Positions 24,320-32,568 of a DNA stretch of 41,262 bases are shown here, one piece after another. Position numbers and translations under genes: made by a program. Within the stretch, counting starts at the first letter, position 1. Each line of letters opens with the position of its first letter. The stretch is from an uncultured Alphaproteobacteria bacterium (GTDB taxonomy: Bacteria; Pseudomonadota; Alphaproteobacteria; HIMB59; GCA-002718135), in NCBI GenBank assembly GCA_902573325.1, contig CACGJH010000012.1:1-41262 (forward strand), read 5' to 3'. The notes under the pieces were generated by a model. It saw only the letters and a list, made by a program, of their open reading frames with translations, ran no database searches and had not been told where the DNA came from.

Positions 24320-24436
24320 TTAATTCTTATTTTCAAGCTTATCAATCCTTTTTTTTAAATCTAGAACTAAAAAATAAATATACACTATTGGTCCCATAAT
24401 CATAACACCAATTAAAAAAGCTAAAAATTCAAACAT
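24320..24436 (-). CDS. Possible 38-residue single-pass membrane protein
   Basis: ATG at 24436 opens 38 codons ending in TAA at 24320. The product has one strongly hydrophobic stretch (EFLAFLIGVMIMGPIVYIYF) followed by a short charged amphipathic tail (LDLKKRIDKLENKN) that could be a coiled-coil heptad. The layout helix-then-charged-coil is common among small regulatory membrane proteins. There is no Shine-Dalgarno sequence and the family is not recognised. It fills the 171-bp gap between the sulfotransferase and sugar dehydrogenase genes on the same strand. Confidence 0.42.
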   Translation of the reverse strand: MFEFLAFLIGVMIMGPIVYIYFLVLDLKKRIDKLENKN

Positions 24437-24484
24437 AATATAATTATAAATTAAAAAGAATATTTCTCAATACTCGTGAAGAAA

Positions 24485-25579
24485 TTATTTTTTTTCAAAT
24501 AACCACAATTTATCTTGAGCTAAGAAAAATATTTTACCGTTCACTGGATGAATTTTTATATCTCTTATTCTTCCTATTTCTTTTTTAAAAATAATATCTT
24601 CTTTTATATTATCTAAATTTGAAAAATCTAATGAGCGTAAAGATTGATCTTTTAAAGATGTTATAAGTGCTAATCCTTTAAATTCTGGAAATTCTTCTCC
24701 ATCATATATTGTAATTGCACTAACAGCAATTGAAGGAATCCAGTAATAAATTGCTTTAGTATAACCCGGTAACCATTTAGGACCAATATTGGAATTATCA
24801 TAATTAGTTCCACCCCAACCTAAAATTTTCCAACCATAATTTTCACCTTTTTTTACTTCACCAAACCAATCACCACCTTTTGCTCCATGATTACTAATAT
24901 AAATTTTATTATCAAAAGGTGAGATGGACATACCTTGAGGATTTCTTACGCCGATTTGATATATTTCTGGTAACCACGTTTCTTGTGAAATGTAATGAGG
25001 GTTATCTTTAGGTGAAGTTCCGTCTAATTTTATTCGAATGATACTTCCAGGATGTTGTTTTGCATCCTGAGCTATCATTCCTTTCCCTCTTTCGCCCACA
25101 GATGCATATAAATAATCATCATGAATAACTATTCTAGAACCAAAGTGATAAGGAGATCTTATAGGTGGATGAGCCCTAAAAATGTTTTCAAAATCTAAGA
25201 AATTTAAATCTAAATCAGCTTTTGCAATAGATGTGGTTGAAGGGCTAAATAATTTATCACCAATTCTTTCGGAGTAGGATATAAAGATCTGATCATTATA
25301 AAAGAAAATATCTAAAAGGCCTCCTTGCGAATTTTTATCTCTAATAAAATTTAAGTTGTGATCTATTGCGGTAGTTTTATTATTTTTAATATCAAATAGC
25401 TTAATTTTTCCTGTTTTTTCACTTATTAAAATCTGATTATTATTTATAAATGTGAAACTCCAAGGAGAACTTAAATTTGATTTTAAAATTTCAAGCTTAT
25501 ATTTGTTGTCAAAAGACAAAGCATTTTTAACAAATAATAAAAAAATTAAAAAATTAAATATGATAATAAATTTAACCAT
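24485..25579 (-). CDS. PQQ-type soluble aldose dehydrogenase (YliI/Asd-like)
   Basis: The 364-residue secreted six-bladed beta-propeller has an N-terminal signal peptide (FNFLIFLLFVKNALS). Conserved blocks are LSSPWSFTFINNNQILISEK, QGGLLDIFFYND, YHFGSRIVIHDDYLYASVGE, GVRNPQGMSISPFDNKIYIS and NHGAKGGDWFGEVKKGENYG. They match the family of soluble PQQ-dependent sugar dehydrogenases that oxidise aldoses in the periplasm. Catalytic His and Arg residues lie within the blocks, but I cannot confirm that each PQQ contact is present. No PQQ biosynthesis gene is in the window, so the cofactor would be imported or made elsewhere. The start overlaps the mfd stop by 1 bp, which suggests coupling. Confidence 0.87.
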   Translation of the reverse strand: MVKFIIIFNFLIFLLFVKNALSFDNKYKLEILKSNLSSPWSFTFINNNQILISEKTGKIKLFDIKNNKTTAIDHNLNFIRDKNSQGGLLDIFFYNDQIFISYSERIGDKLFSPSTTSIAKADLDLNFLDFENIFRAHPPIRSPYHFGSRIVIHDDYLYASVGERGKGMIAQDAKQHPGSIIRIKLDGTSPKDNPHYISQETWLPEIYQIGVRNPQGMSISPFDNKIYISNHGAKGGDWFGEVKKGENYGWKILGWGGTNYDNSNIGPKWLPGYTKAIYYWIPSIAVSAITIYDGEEFPEFKGLALITSLKDQSLRSLDFSNLDNIKEDIIFKKEIGRIRDIKIHPVNGKIFFLAQDKLWLFEKK

Positions 25580-28500
25580 TATTTAATTAAATTAATCACA
25601 TTTTTAGATAAATCAAATCTGTCATCAATTAAATTACCATCAAAATCATAAAAAATTTTTTGATCAGGTCTTAATATTAAAGAATTATTTTTTGATAATG
25701 AGAGTTCTAATAATTTTTCTGGATTTTTTGGTTTATTTTGAAAAAAACTAATTAATATACCCTTTCTACTGAATTCAAACTTTTCAATATTATTTTTTAA
25801 ACAAATAATTTTTATTTCTACTAATTTTAGTAAATTAATTAATTGATTAGGTAATTTACCAAACCTATCTATTAATTCTATTTTAATCTCTTCAATTTCT
25901 TTTTTATTATTTATATTTGAGATTCTTTTATAAATAGAAAGTCTTAGATCAACATCATTAATAAAATCTTCAGGTATATAAATTTCAACAGGAATTTTAA
26001 TAATTGGTTGAAAACTATCTTTTTTTACAAAATCTGAATTAATTTTACTTTTTTGTAAATTTATCTCTTCTTCAAGCATTTGATGATAAAGCTCAGTTCC
26101 AATTTCCTTGATAAAACCACTCTGTTCTTCACCAATAATAGAACCACCACCTCGAAGGTCTAAATCTTGAGATGCAATGTTAAAACCTGCACCAAGATGA
26201 TCAGAGGAGTTTATTATCGATAATCTTTTTCTCCCATTATCTTTTAACTCATTTTCCTTATATGTAATGTATGCGTATCCACGTTTAGAGGATCTCCCCA
26301 CCCTTCCTTTCAATTGATATAGTGCAGCTAAAGAAAAAATATTGGATCGGTAAACTATAATTGTATTTACGTGAGGCAAATCTAAACCATTTTCAATAAT
26401 ATTGGTACTAAGCATTAAAGGAACTTCTTGATTATAAAATTTTGAAATTCTATTTTCTAATAATTTAGGACTAAGCTGACCATGAGTGATTACATATTTT
26501 ATTTCTGGTAAATTATCATTTAAAAATTGTTCTATAAAAGGTAAGTCTTTTTTTCTTGGCACTACAAAGTAAACCCCATTCTTTCTTCCATATATCTCTC
26601 TCTTTATAGCCTCTGTGATAGTTAAAGAGTCAAAAGGTGAAACATAAGTTCTAACTGCCATCCTTTCAAATGGAGCTGTAAGAATCAGACTTAGATCTCT
26701 TATTCCTGAAAGAGACATACTTAAAGTTCTTGGAATAGGTGTTGCACTAAGTGAGATACAATGAGCTTTTGGTGCAATTTCTTTAAATTTTTCTTTTTGA
26801 ATTGTTCCTAGTTTTTGCTCTTCATCGTAAACAATTAGACCGAGCCTGTTAAATTTTAATTTATCATTTAATAAAGCATGAGTTCCAATTAAAACATCTA
26901 TTTTACCAGTATTACATTTTTCAAAAATTTCTTTTTTATCTTTTAATGATACTAATCTAGAAATTTCTGCAATATTAATTCCAAAAATAGATAGTCTTTT
27001 TTTAAAATTAATAAAATGCTGCCTAGATAAAATTGTAGTTGGCACTAAAACTACAGATTGTAAATTTGATTTTGCAGCTAGAAAAATAGCTCTTAAAATT
27101 ACTTCTGTTTTTCCAAATGCAACATCGCCTACAATTAATCTATCAGATGGTATCATCTTAGAAAAATCATTAATTACATCTTGAATTGCATTCAATTGAT
27201 CATCTGTTTCAACATATGGGAACGTACTAACAAATTTATCGTATTCAGGAATATTTGAATTGATTTCATAAGATTGAGATTGAAGTCTCTTAGAAGCTAT
27301 CGAAATAAGTTTTTTTGCAGCATCTCTAATTTTCTTTTTTGCATCTGCTTTCCTTTTTTGCCAATGCGAAGCACCGAGTTTATCTAAAATAATATTTCCA
27401 TCAGTATCATCACTGTATTTTGATACATAACTTAAATTTTCAACTGGTAAAAAAAGTTTTTGATTTTCAAAAAATTCTAATTCTAAACACTCATGAATTG
27501 AGTCATTTAATTCAATCTTTCTAATATTATTAAACTTACAAAGACCATACTCAGAATGAACCAGAATAGAATCAATAGATAATTTATTTAATTCTTCAAA
27601 AAAAATAGTTTGTTTACGTGATTTAGATATTTGCGTATTAAAAAAATAACCAAACAAGGATTTTTCATTAATAAAAATATATTTATTAAATTTAAATGAC
27701 TCTTCAATATCCAGAACTGTTAAAAGAATATTATCTGAAAGTGAATGATTAAAGTTTGTTACATTATTTAAATTTAAACTTAAATTATTCTGTAAAATTT
27801 TAGATACTCTTTCTAAACTTCCTTCACTACGGCAACATATATATATAAAATTTTCTTTTGAATTAGTTGTAAAAAATTGATTTATAAAACTAAAATCAAT
27901 TTCTTTTTTAATTGATGATAAATTATGAATATTATTTACATCAATATTGATATGATTATTTTTATCAAATGTATTAAAGTAAAAATGCTCTTTGTTATCT
28001 AAATATTTTTGGAAAATTTCTTTATTTAAGTAAAAAAATTCAGGTGATAAAAAAAAATTTTCTTTATTATTTTTTCTGGCTAAATAAAAATCATTTATAT
28101 TTTCTAATCTATTTTCAAATATATTTTTAAATTCGTCATTTAATAGTATTTTATAGTCTTCAACATAATCAAACAATGTTTCGAGATTATCATAGAATAA
28201 AGGCAAAAACTGTTCACCACCAGATGGAATAATATTTTCAGAAAAAAGATTATAAACTTGACTATTTCTATACTCTGGAAATATTTCCCTAAAATTTTTT
28301 CTAAATAAGTTAAGATTATTTTCATTAAGAATTAATTCATTAATAATATTAAACTCTAAATCACTATTTATTTCTTTTAATCTTTTTTGAGTAATTGGAT
28401 CAAATTCAAAAATCGTCTCTATTTCTTCATCAAAAAAATCTATTCTTATTGGCTTAGATCTATCATTTGGAAAAATATCCAGAATTGATCCTCTTACAGA

Positions 28501-28956
28501 AAATTCTGATTTATCACGCACTAAAGAAGTTCTTTGAAAGCCTAAGAGGACAAGGTTATTAATAAGATCTTCAAATTTAAATTTTTGATTTTTTGAAATT
28601 TTAAAAAGTTGTGAATTAATAATTGATTTAGGGATTATTTTTTGAGTTATTGAATTAATTGTAGTGAGTATTATTCTTTTTGCTGTAGAATTTGATAAAA
28701 TTTTAAGTGTTTTTAATCTTTCTATTTGAACTTCTTTTGAAGGAGAGACATTATCGTATGGAATTTGATCCCAAGATTTAAATAATAAAATTTCAACATC
28801 AGGTAATAACCATTTAATTTTTTGTTCCATAGATGATATTTCTCTCTCATCTTTTCCAATATATAAAATTGATTTATTAGAATTTTGATAGAACTGAGAA
28901 ATGAAAAAGGGCTCAACATTGTGAATTGATGGACCGATTGTATTTTTATTCTTCAT
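25579..28956 (-). CDS. mfd: Transcription-repair coupling factor Mfd
   Basis: The 1125-residue translocase removes RNA polymerase stalled at DNA damage and recruits UvrA. Order of domains: UvrB-like N-terminal region (SSMEQKIKWLLPDVEILLFK, later FQRTSLVRDKSEFSVRGSIL), RNA-polymerase-interacting domain near 480-540 (SEYGLCKFNNI), helicase motor with P-loop GDVAFGKTEVILRA near 609, YDEEQKLGTIQKEKFK near 709 and SATPIPRTLSMSLSGIRDLS, and then a C-terminal domain with DLRGGGSIIGEEQSGFI. The P-loop is GDVAFGKT where most Mfd have GDVGYGKT, a mild change. The start overlaps sdhE by 11 bp, the standard alphaproteobacterial pair. Confidence 0.96.
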   Translation of the reverse strand: MKNKNTIGPSIHNVEPFFISQFYQNSNKSILYIGKDEREISSMEQKIKWLLPDVEILLFKSWDQIPYDNVSPSKEVQIERLKTLKILSNSTAKRIILTTINSITQKIIPKSIINSQLFKISKNQKFKFEDLINNLVLLGFQRTSLVRDKSEFSVRGSILDIFPNDRSKPIRIDFFDEEIETIFEFDPITQKRLKEINSDLEFNIINELILNENNLNLFRKNFREIFPEYRNSQVYNLFSENIIPSGGEQFLPLFYDNLETLFDYVEDYKILLNDEFKNIFENRLENINDFYLARKNNKENFFLSPEFFYLNKEIFQKYLDNKEHFYFNTFDKNNHINIDVNNIHNLSSIKKEIDFSFINQFFTTNSKENFIYICCRSEGSLERVSKILQNNLSLNLNNVTNFNHSLSDNILLTVLDIEESFKFNKYIFINEKSLFGYFFNTQISKSRKQTIFFEELNKLSIDSILVHSEYGLCKFNNIRKIELNDSIHECLELEFFENQKLFLPVENLSYVSKYSDDTDGNIILDKLGASHWQKRKADAKKKIRDAAKKLISIASKRLQSQSYEINSNIPEYDKFVSTFPYVETDDQLNAIQDVINDFSKMIPSDRLIVGDVAFGKTEVILRAIFLAAKSNLQSVVLVPTTILSRQHFINFKKRLSIFGINIAEISRLVSLKDKKEIFEKCNTGKIDVLIGTHALLNDKLKFNRLGLIVYDEEQKLGTIQKEKFKEIAPKAHCISLSATPIPRTLSMSLSGIRDLSLILTAPFERMAVRTYVSPFDSLTITEAIKREIYGRKNGVYFVVPRKKDLPFIEQFLNDNLPEIKYVITHGQLSPKLLENRISKFYNQEVPLMLSTNIIENGLDLPHVNTIIVYRSNIFSLAALYQLKGRVGRSSKRGYAYITYKENELKDNGRKRLSIINSSDHLGAGFNIASQDLDLRGGGSIIGEEQSGFIKEIGTELYHQMLEEEINLQKSKINSDFVKKDSFQPIIKIPVEIYIPEDFINDVDLRLSIYKRISNINNKKEIEEIKIELIDRFGKLPNQLINLLKLVEIKIICLKNNIEKFEFSRKGILISFFQNKPKNPEKLLELSLSKNNSLILRPDQKIFYDFDGNLIDDRFDLSKNVINLIK

Positions 28957-29194
28957 TAAGTATTTTATTAAATATTTCCTTAAATTCTAATGGGATAACT
29001 ACCTTAGAAGTAAGAAAATCATAAATCTCATTATCGGAGAATTGATTAAATATGGATTTAATATCCTCAAAATCTTTTTCAGTGAATTTATCTAACTGAT
29101 TTATAAAATATCTTTTGTATAAAATATCTGTCTCTTTTGTTCCAGAGTAAGAAACCCTATATTTTATTGTTTTTTTAAGTGAATTGAATGACAT
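28946..29194 (-). CDS. sdhE: SdhE/YgfY family FAD assembly factor
   Basis: The protein promotes attachment of FAD to the succinate dehydrogenase flavoprotein. I place the start at ATG 29194, giving 82 residues, the usual SdhE length. A start at 29287 would add 31 residues absent from the family and would run 50 bp into recG. The family core RVSYSGTKETDILYKRYF corresponds to the RxxRGxKExDxLLxxF motif, in which the Gly is followed by an acidic Glu. The C-terminal part (KFTEKDFEDIKSIF, NEIYDFLTSK) matches the helical bundle. It is transcribed with mfd. The start codon lacks a Shine-Dalgarno sequence. Only 43 bp separate it from recG. Confidence 0.88.
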   Translation of the reverse strand: MSFNSLKKTIKYRVSYSGTKETDILYKRYFINQLDKFTEKDFEDIKSIFNQFSDNEIYDFLTSKVVIPLEFKEIFNKILNEE

Positions 29195-29237
29195 AAAAAT
29201 TGAATATAGAATATAGTTTATAATTTTATAAAAATCT

Positions 29238-31319
29238 ATGCGGCCAGAAAAATTAAAGTACATATTATCTTCAATATCTTCTCTCAAAGGAGTTGGTCCA
29301 AAGTTAGAACAAATTATTAATAAATTAGGTATATATAAGAATATTCATTTTGTTTGGAATATACCAAATAATATTCTTGAAAGAAAATTCTATGAAAATA
29401 TTCATGATGCTGAGATTAATTCTTTAGTAACATTAAATTTAAAAATAATTAAACATGAACCTTCAAGGTTTAAAAGACAACCCTACAAAATTAAATGTAC
29501 CTGTGGAGATACAAATATTGATTTAGTGTATTTTAATGCAAGACATCCTATGTTGAGACAAATGCTTCCAACAAATGAAAATAGATTAGTATCTGGAAAA
29601 TTAGAATATTTTAGAAACACATTTCAAATAACGCACCCTACTCATGTAAGTGCTTTAAACAATAATAAAATAATCAAAAGTAAAGAAGCAGTTTACAGTT
29701 TAACTAGTGGCCTCAATCAAAAAATAATGAATAAATTAACCGATCAAATATTAAATAATTTACCAAATTTTAATGAATGGATAGAAAATTCAATATTAAA
29801 TAAATATAAATTTAAACGATGGAATGAAGTAGTTAAAAATCTTCATAATCCAAGTGATAATAATATAAAAAATAAAAATTTGCTTAGAAGAAGACTAGCT
29901 TTTGATGAATTATTATCTCATCAATTAGCTATAGGCATTATGAGAAATTTTAATCAAAAGAAAAAAGGTCTTAAAATTACGAGTGATAATAAAACATTAA
30001 ATAAATTTTATAGTAATTTAGATTTTCAACTCACAAATTCACAAAATAATGTAATCAAAGAAATACTTCTGGACCTAGGAAGTTCTAATCAAATGATCAG
30101 ATTGTTGCAAGGAGATGTTGGGTCTGGAAAAACTATTGTTGCTTTAATATCCATGATAAAAGTATTTGAAAGTAATTTTCAATCTGCTTTAATGGTACCT
30201 ACTACAATTCTTGCATTTCAGCATTATGAAAATATTCTAAATTTATTAAAAGATTCAACAATAAATGTGCTTGTTCTTACAGGAAAGGATAAGGGTAAGG
30301 AAAGGAGAGAAAAATTAGATGAAATTGCAAAGGGAAAAGCAGATATTATAATTGGGACACATGCTTTAATACAAGACACTGTAAAATTTAATAATTTAGG
30401 TTTAGCAGTTATTGATGAACAGCATAGATTTGGAGTTTATCAAAGAATGGTATTTAATCATAAAAATCATAAACCAAATATTTTAGTAATGAGTGCGACT
30501 CCCATTCCAAGAACATTAACATTAGCAGCGTATGGAGATATGAAAGAAAGTAAATTAATTGAAAAACCTTTAGGTCGTAAACCAATTATAACTAGCTCTT
30601 TGTCATTAAAAAAAGAAAATCAACTTATTGATAGAATAAAAGAAAAAATTAAAAATTCATCTTCTAAATTTTACTGGGTATGCCCTTTAATAGAAGAATC
30701 TGAAGAGTTAGATCTAAAAGCTGCAGAGGAAAGATACAAAATTTTAAAAAAATATTTCAAAAATAAAGTTCTTTTAATGCATGGACGTTTAAGTGAAATA
30801 GAAAAAGAAGAAATAATGACAAAGTTTAAAAATGAGGATTATAAAATTTTAGTTTCAACAACTGTTATTGAAGTTGGTGTAGATATTCCTTCTGCAACAA
30901 CAATTGTTATTGAACATGCAGAAAGATTCGGTTTAGCTCAACTTCATCAATTGAGAGGTCGTGTTGGTAGAAATGACATTCAATCATATTGTATACTTTT
31001 ACATAAAGATAATATTGGGGAAATTTCAAAACAAAGAATTGATATAATGAAGCAAACAAATGATGGTTTTAAAATCGCTGAAGAGGATTTAAAAATTAGG
31101 GGTCCAGGAGAAATTTTAGGAAAAAAACAATCTGGTAGCCCATCTTTTTATGTAGCTGATCTTAGTTTTGATTATGATCTATTAGAAGATGCTAAAATTA
31201 TGGTAGAAGATATATTATCCAAAAATCCAAAATTGGAAAACATAGAAGGAGAAAATCTTCGAAACTTATTGTATCTTCAAGAAAGAGATGCAGCAATTTT
31301 AACACTTACTGCTGGATAA
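29238..31319 (+). CDS. recG: ATP-dependent DNA helicase RecG
   Basis: The 693-residue branch-migration helicase rescues stalled replication forks. The N-terminal wedge opens with ISSLKGVGPKLEQIINKLG, and the OB region carries LKIIKHEPSRF. The helicase motor has P-loop GDVGSGKTIVALI near residue 293, IDEQHRFGVYQRM near 392, SATPIPRTLTLAAYGDMKES, and the motif VI run LRGRVGRNDIQSYC. The C-terminus ends with GPGEILGKKQSGSPSF and a helical tail. It faces sdhE across a 43-bp divergent gap and begins ATGCGG with no Shine-Dalgarno sequence, so it may be nearly leaderless. Its stop is 5 bp before the YkgJ-type gene. Confidence 0.96.
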   Translation: MRPEKLKYILSSISSLKGVGPKLEQIINKLGIYKNIHFVWNIPNNILERKFYENIHDAEINSLVTLNLKIIKHEPSRFKRQPYKIKCTCGDTNIDLVYFNARHPMLRQMLPTNENRLVSGKLEYFRNTFQITHPTHVSALNNNKIIKSKEAVYSLTSGLNQKIMNKLTDQILNNLPNFNEWIENSILNKYKFKRWNEVVKNLHNPSDNNIKNKNLLRRRLAFDELLSHQLAIGIMRNFNQKKKGLKITSDNKTLNKFYSNLDFQLTNSQNNVIKEILLDLGSSNQMIRLLQGDVGSGKTIVALISMIKVFESNFQSALMVPTTILAFQHYENILNLLKDSTINVLVLTGKDKGKERREKLDEIAKGKADIIIGTHALIQDTVKFNNLGLAVIDEQHRFGVYQRMVFNHKNHKPNILVMSATPIPRTLTLAAYGDMKESKLIEKPLGRKPIITSSLSLKKENQLIDRIKEKIKNSSSKFYWVCPLIEESEELDLKAAEERYKILKKYFKNKVLLMHGRLSEIEKEEIMTKFKNEDYKILVSTTVIEVGVDIPSATTIVIEHAERFGLAQLHQLRGRVGRNDIQSYCILLHKDNIGEISKQRIDIMKQTNDGFKIAEEDLKIRGPGEILGKKQSGSPSFYVADLSFDYDLLEDAKIMVEDILSKNPKLENIEGENLRNLLYLQERDAAILTLTAG

Positions 31320-31324
31320 TAGTT

Positions 31325-31762
31325 ATGGATATAGAAAAAGGTATTAGATTTGAATGCCAGGGTTCTGGAAATTGTTGTGTTTCAAGAGGTACATATGGTT
31401 TTGTTTATTTAAGTAAGAAAGATATTAAAAAATTGTCAGATGGATTTAAAATAACAGAACAAAACTTTGTAAAAAACTATTGTCAAAAAACTGATGGTTT
31501 CATTCACTTAAAGGAACTAAAAAAAAATAATGGAAATTGCATATTTTTGAAAGATAACAAATGCACTGTTTATAAATCAAGACCTACACAATGTAGAACT
31601 TGGCCTTTTTGGCCTGAAAACATGAATACAAAAACTTGGAATAACGATATTGCTAAAAATTGCCCTGGTGTAGGTAAAGGTAAAGTAAAAACAAAGAAAG
31701 AAATTTTAAAGCAAGTACAAATTGATTACGAAAACGAATTAAATATTAGGAATAAAAATTAA
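31325..31762 (+). CDS. YkgJ-type cysteine-cluster protein
   Basis: The 145-residue cytoplasmic protein has the cluster FECQGSGNCCVSRGTYGFV (C11, C17, C18), NCIFLKDNKCTVYKSRPTQC (C72, C80, C90) then RTWPFWP, plus C53 and C113 (NCPGVG). These are the conserved cysteines of the YkgJ (formerly UPF0153) family, thought to bind zinc or an iron-sulfur cluster, and the family has no assigned biochemical role. It is encoded 5 bp after recG on the same strand and is likely cotranscribed. Its TAA shares the 4-bp TTAA with the stop of the convergent 60-codon gene. Confidence 0.86.
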   Translation: MDIEKGIRFECQGSGNCCVSRGTYGFVYLSKKDIKKLSDGFKITEQNFVKNYCQKTDGFIHLKELKKNNGNCIFLKDNKCTVYKSRPTQCRTWPFWPENMNTKTWNNDIAKNCPGVGKGKVKTKKEILKQVQIDYENELNIRNKN

Positions 31763-31941
31763 CCATCAGACTCAAATTCCATTTCTTTAAAATATCCGAT
31801 ATATTTATTAGTCTTTTTTTTAAGCAATACCTTTATTGTTGTTCCTTCAAGAACAACTTCAAGAATATTATCATTTTTTCTTAAAATATCGCAATTTTTC
31901 TCTATACCTGATGCAATATTTTTAATTTTTGCTTTTTTCAT
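31759..31941 (-). CDS. 60-residue hypothetical protein directly downstream of tRNA-Lys
   Basis: The small basic protein MKKAKIKNIASGIEKNCDIL continues with KNDNILEVVLEGTTIKVLLK and ends acidic (EMEFESDG). Alternating hydrophobic and charged residues suggest a small beta domain, perhaps an RNA- or metal-binding fold, but I do not recognise it. ATG at 31941 is only 6 nt behind the encoded CCA of tRNA-Lys, so no normal Shine-Dalgarno site is available on processed mRNA. The tRNA promoter would drive both. The convergent 4-bp overlap with the YkgJ gene suggests that the stop position is selected, which favours a real gene. Confidence 0.55.
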   Translation of the reverse strand: MKKAKIKNIASGIEKNCDILRKNDNILEVVLEGTTIKVLLKKKTNKYIGYFKEMEFESDG

Positions 31942-31947
31942 TTTGGA

Positions 31948-32023
<76 letters not shown>

Positions 32024-32036
32024 ATCGAATTTGTAT

Positions 32037-32065
32037 TCTATATAGTTCAAATATTGTAAGCGCAA
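32037..32065 (-). promoter_or_regulatory. Likely promoter of tRNA-Lys and the following small gene
   Basis: On the minus strand, TTGCGC (plus 32060-32065) and TATAGA (plus 32037-32042) are separated by exactly 17 bp. The tRNA begins 13 nt after the -10 element. The site lies between the coaD stop (32074) and the tRNA, so the tRNA has its own promoter and need not depend on coaD readthrough. Confidence 0.6.
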
Positions 32066-32073
32066 GTGATTAA

Positions 32074-32568
32074 CTAAGTGTTTTTTTTATTAAGTTGTTC
32101 TAAAGTATTTTTAGAAACAAAATTTGAAACATCTCCACCTAGTTTATGTACTTCTTTTACAAAATTAGATGAAATGAATGAGTTTTTTTCTGAAGTCATA
32201 AGAAATATTGTCTCAATATCGGGGTTAAGTTGGTAGTTCATGCCTGTCATTTGGAATTCATACTCAAAATCAGATACTGCTCTTAAACCACGTATTATAC
32301 ATGTGGCATTTTGATCTTTGGCAAAAGTTGTAAGTAATCCTGATAATTCAGTAACATTAATTTTTGAATTTAACTCATTTACAGAGCTGATATCACTTTT
32401 GATAATATTAATTCTTTCTTGAACACTAAATAATGAATCTTTGTTAATATTATTAGCAACAGCTATTACTAAATTATCTACTATTCTTAATGATCTTTTA
32501 ATTATGTCCATATGACCTGCAGTCATAGGATCAAAAGTACCCGGATATATTCCAATTTTATTATTCAT
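32074..32568 (-). CDS. coaD: Phosphopantetheine adenylyltransferase
   Basis: The enzyme performs the penultimate step of coenzyme A synthesis, joining ATP and 4'-phosphopantetheine. The start is set at ATG 32568 ([19 protein letters not shown]), giving 164 residues, the family length. A further upstream ATG at 32610 would add 14 residues encoded inside gyrA and out of family. The nucleotidyl-transferase motif [14 protein letters not shown] has the TxGH form. [16 protein letters not shown] and [20 protein letters not shown] complete the substrate site. The start overlaps the gyrA stop by 8 bp (ATGAATAA), so the two are translationally coupled. Confidence 0.94.
   Translation of the reverse strand: MNNKIGIYPGTFDPMTAGHMDIIKRSLRIVDNLVIAVANNINKDSLFSVQERINIIKSDISSVNELNSKINVTELSGLLTTFAKDQNATCIIRGLRAVSDFEYEFQMTGMNYQLNPDIETIFLMTSEKNSFISSNFVKEVHKLGGDVSNFVSKNTLEQLNKKNT

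Noticed and set aside
28946-29287. Longer sdhE reading starting at 29287
   Set aside because: It adds 31 residues not seen in the family and overlaps the recG start by 50 bp on the other strand.
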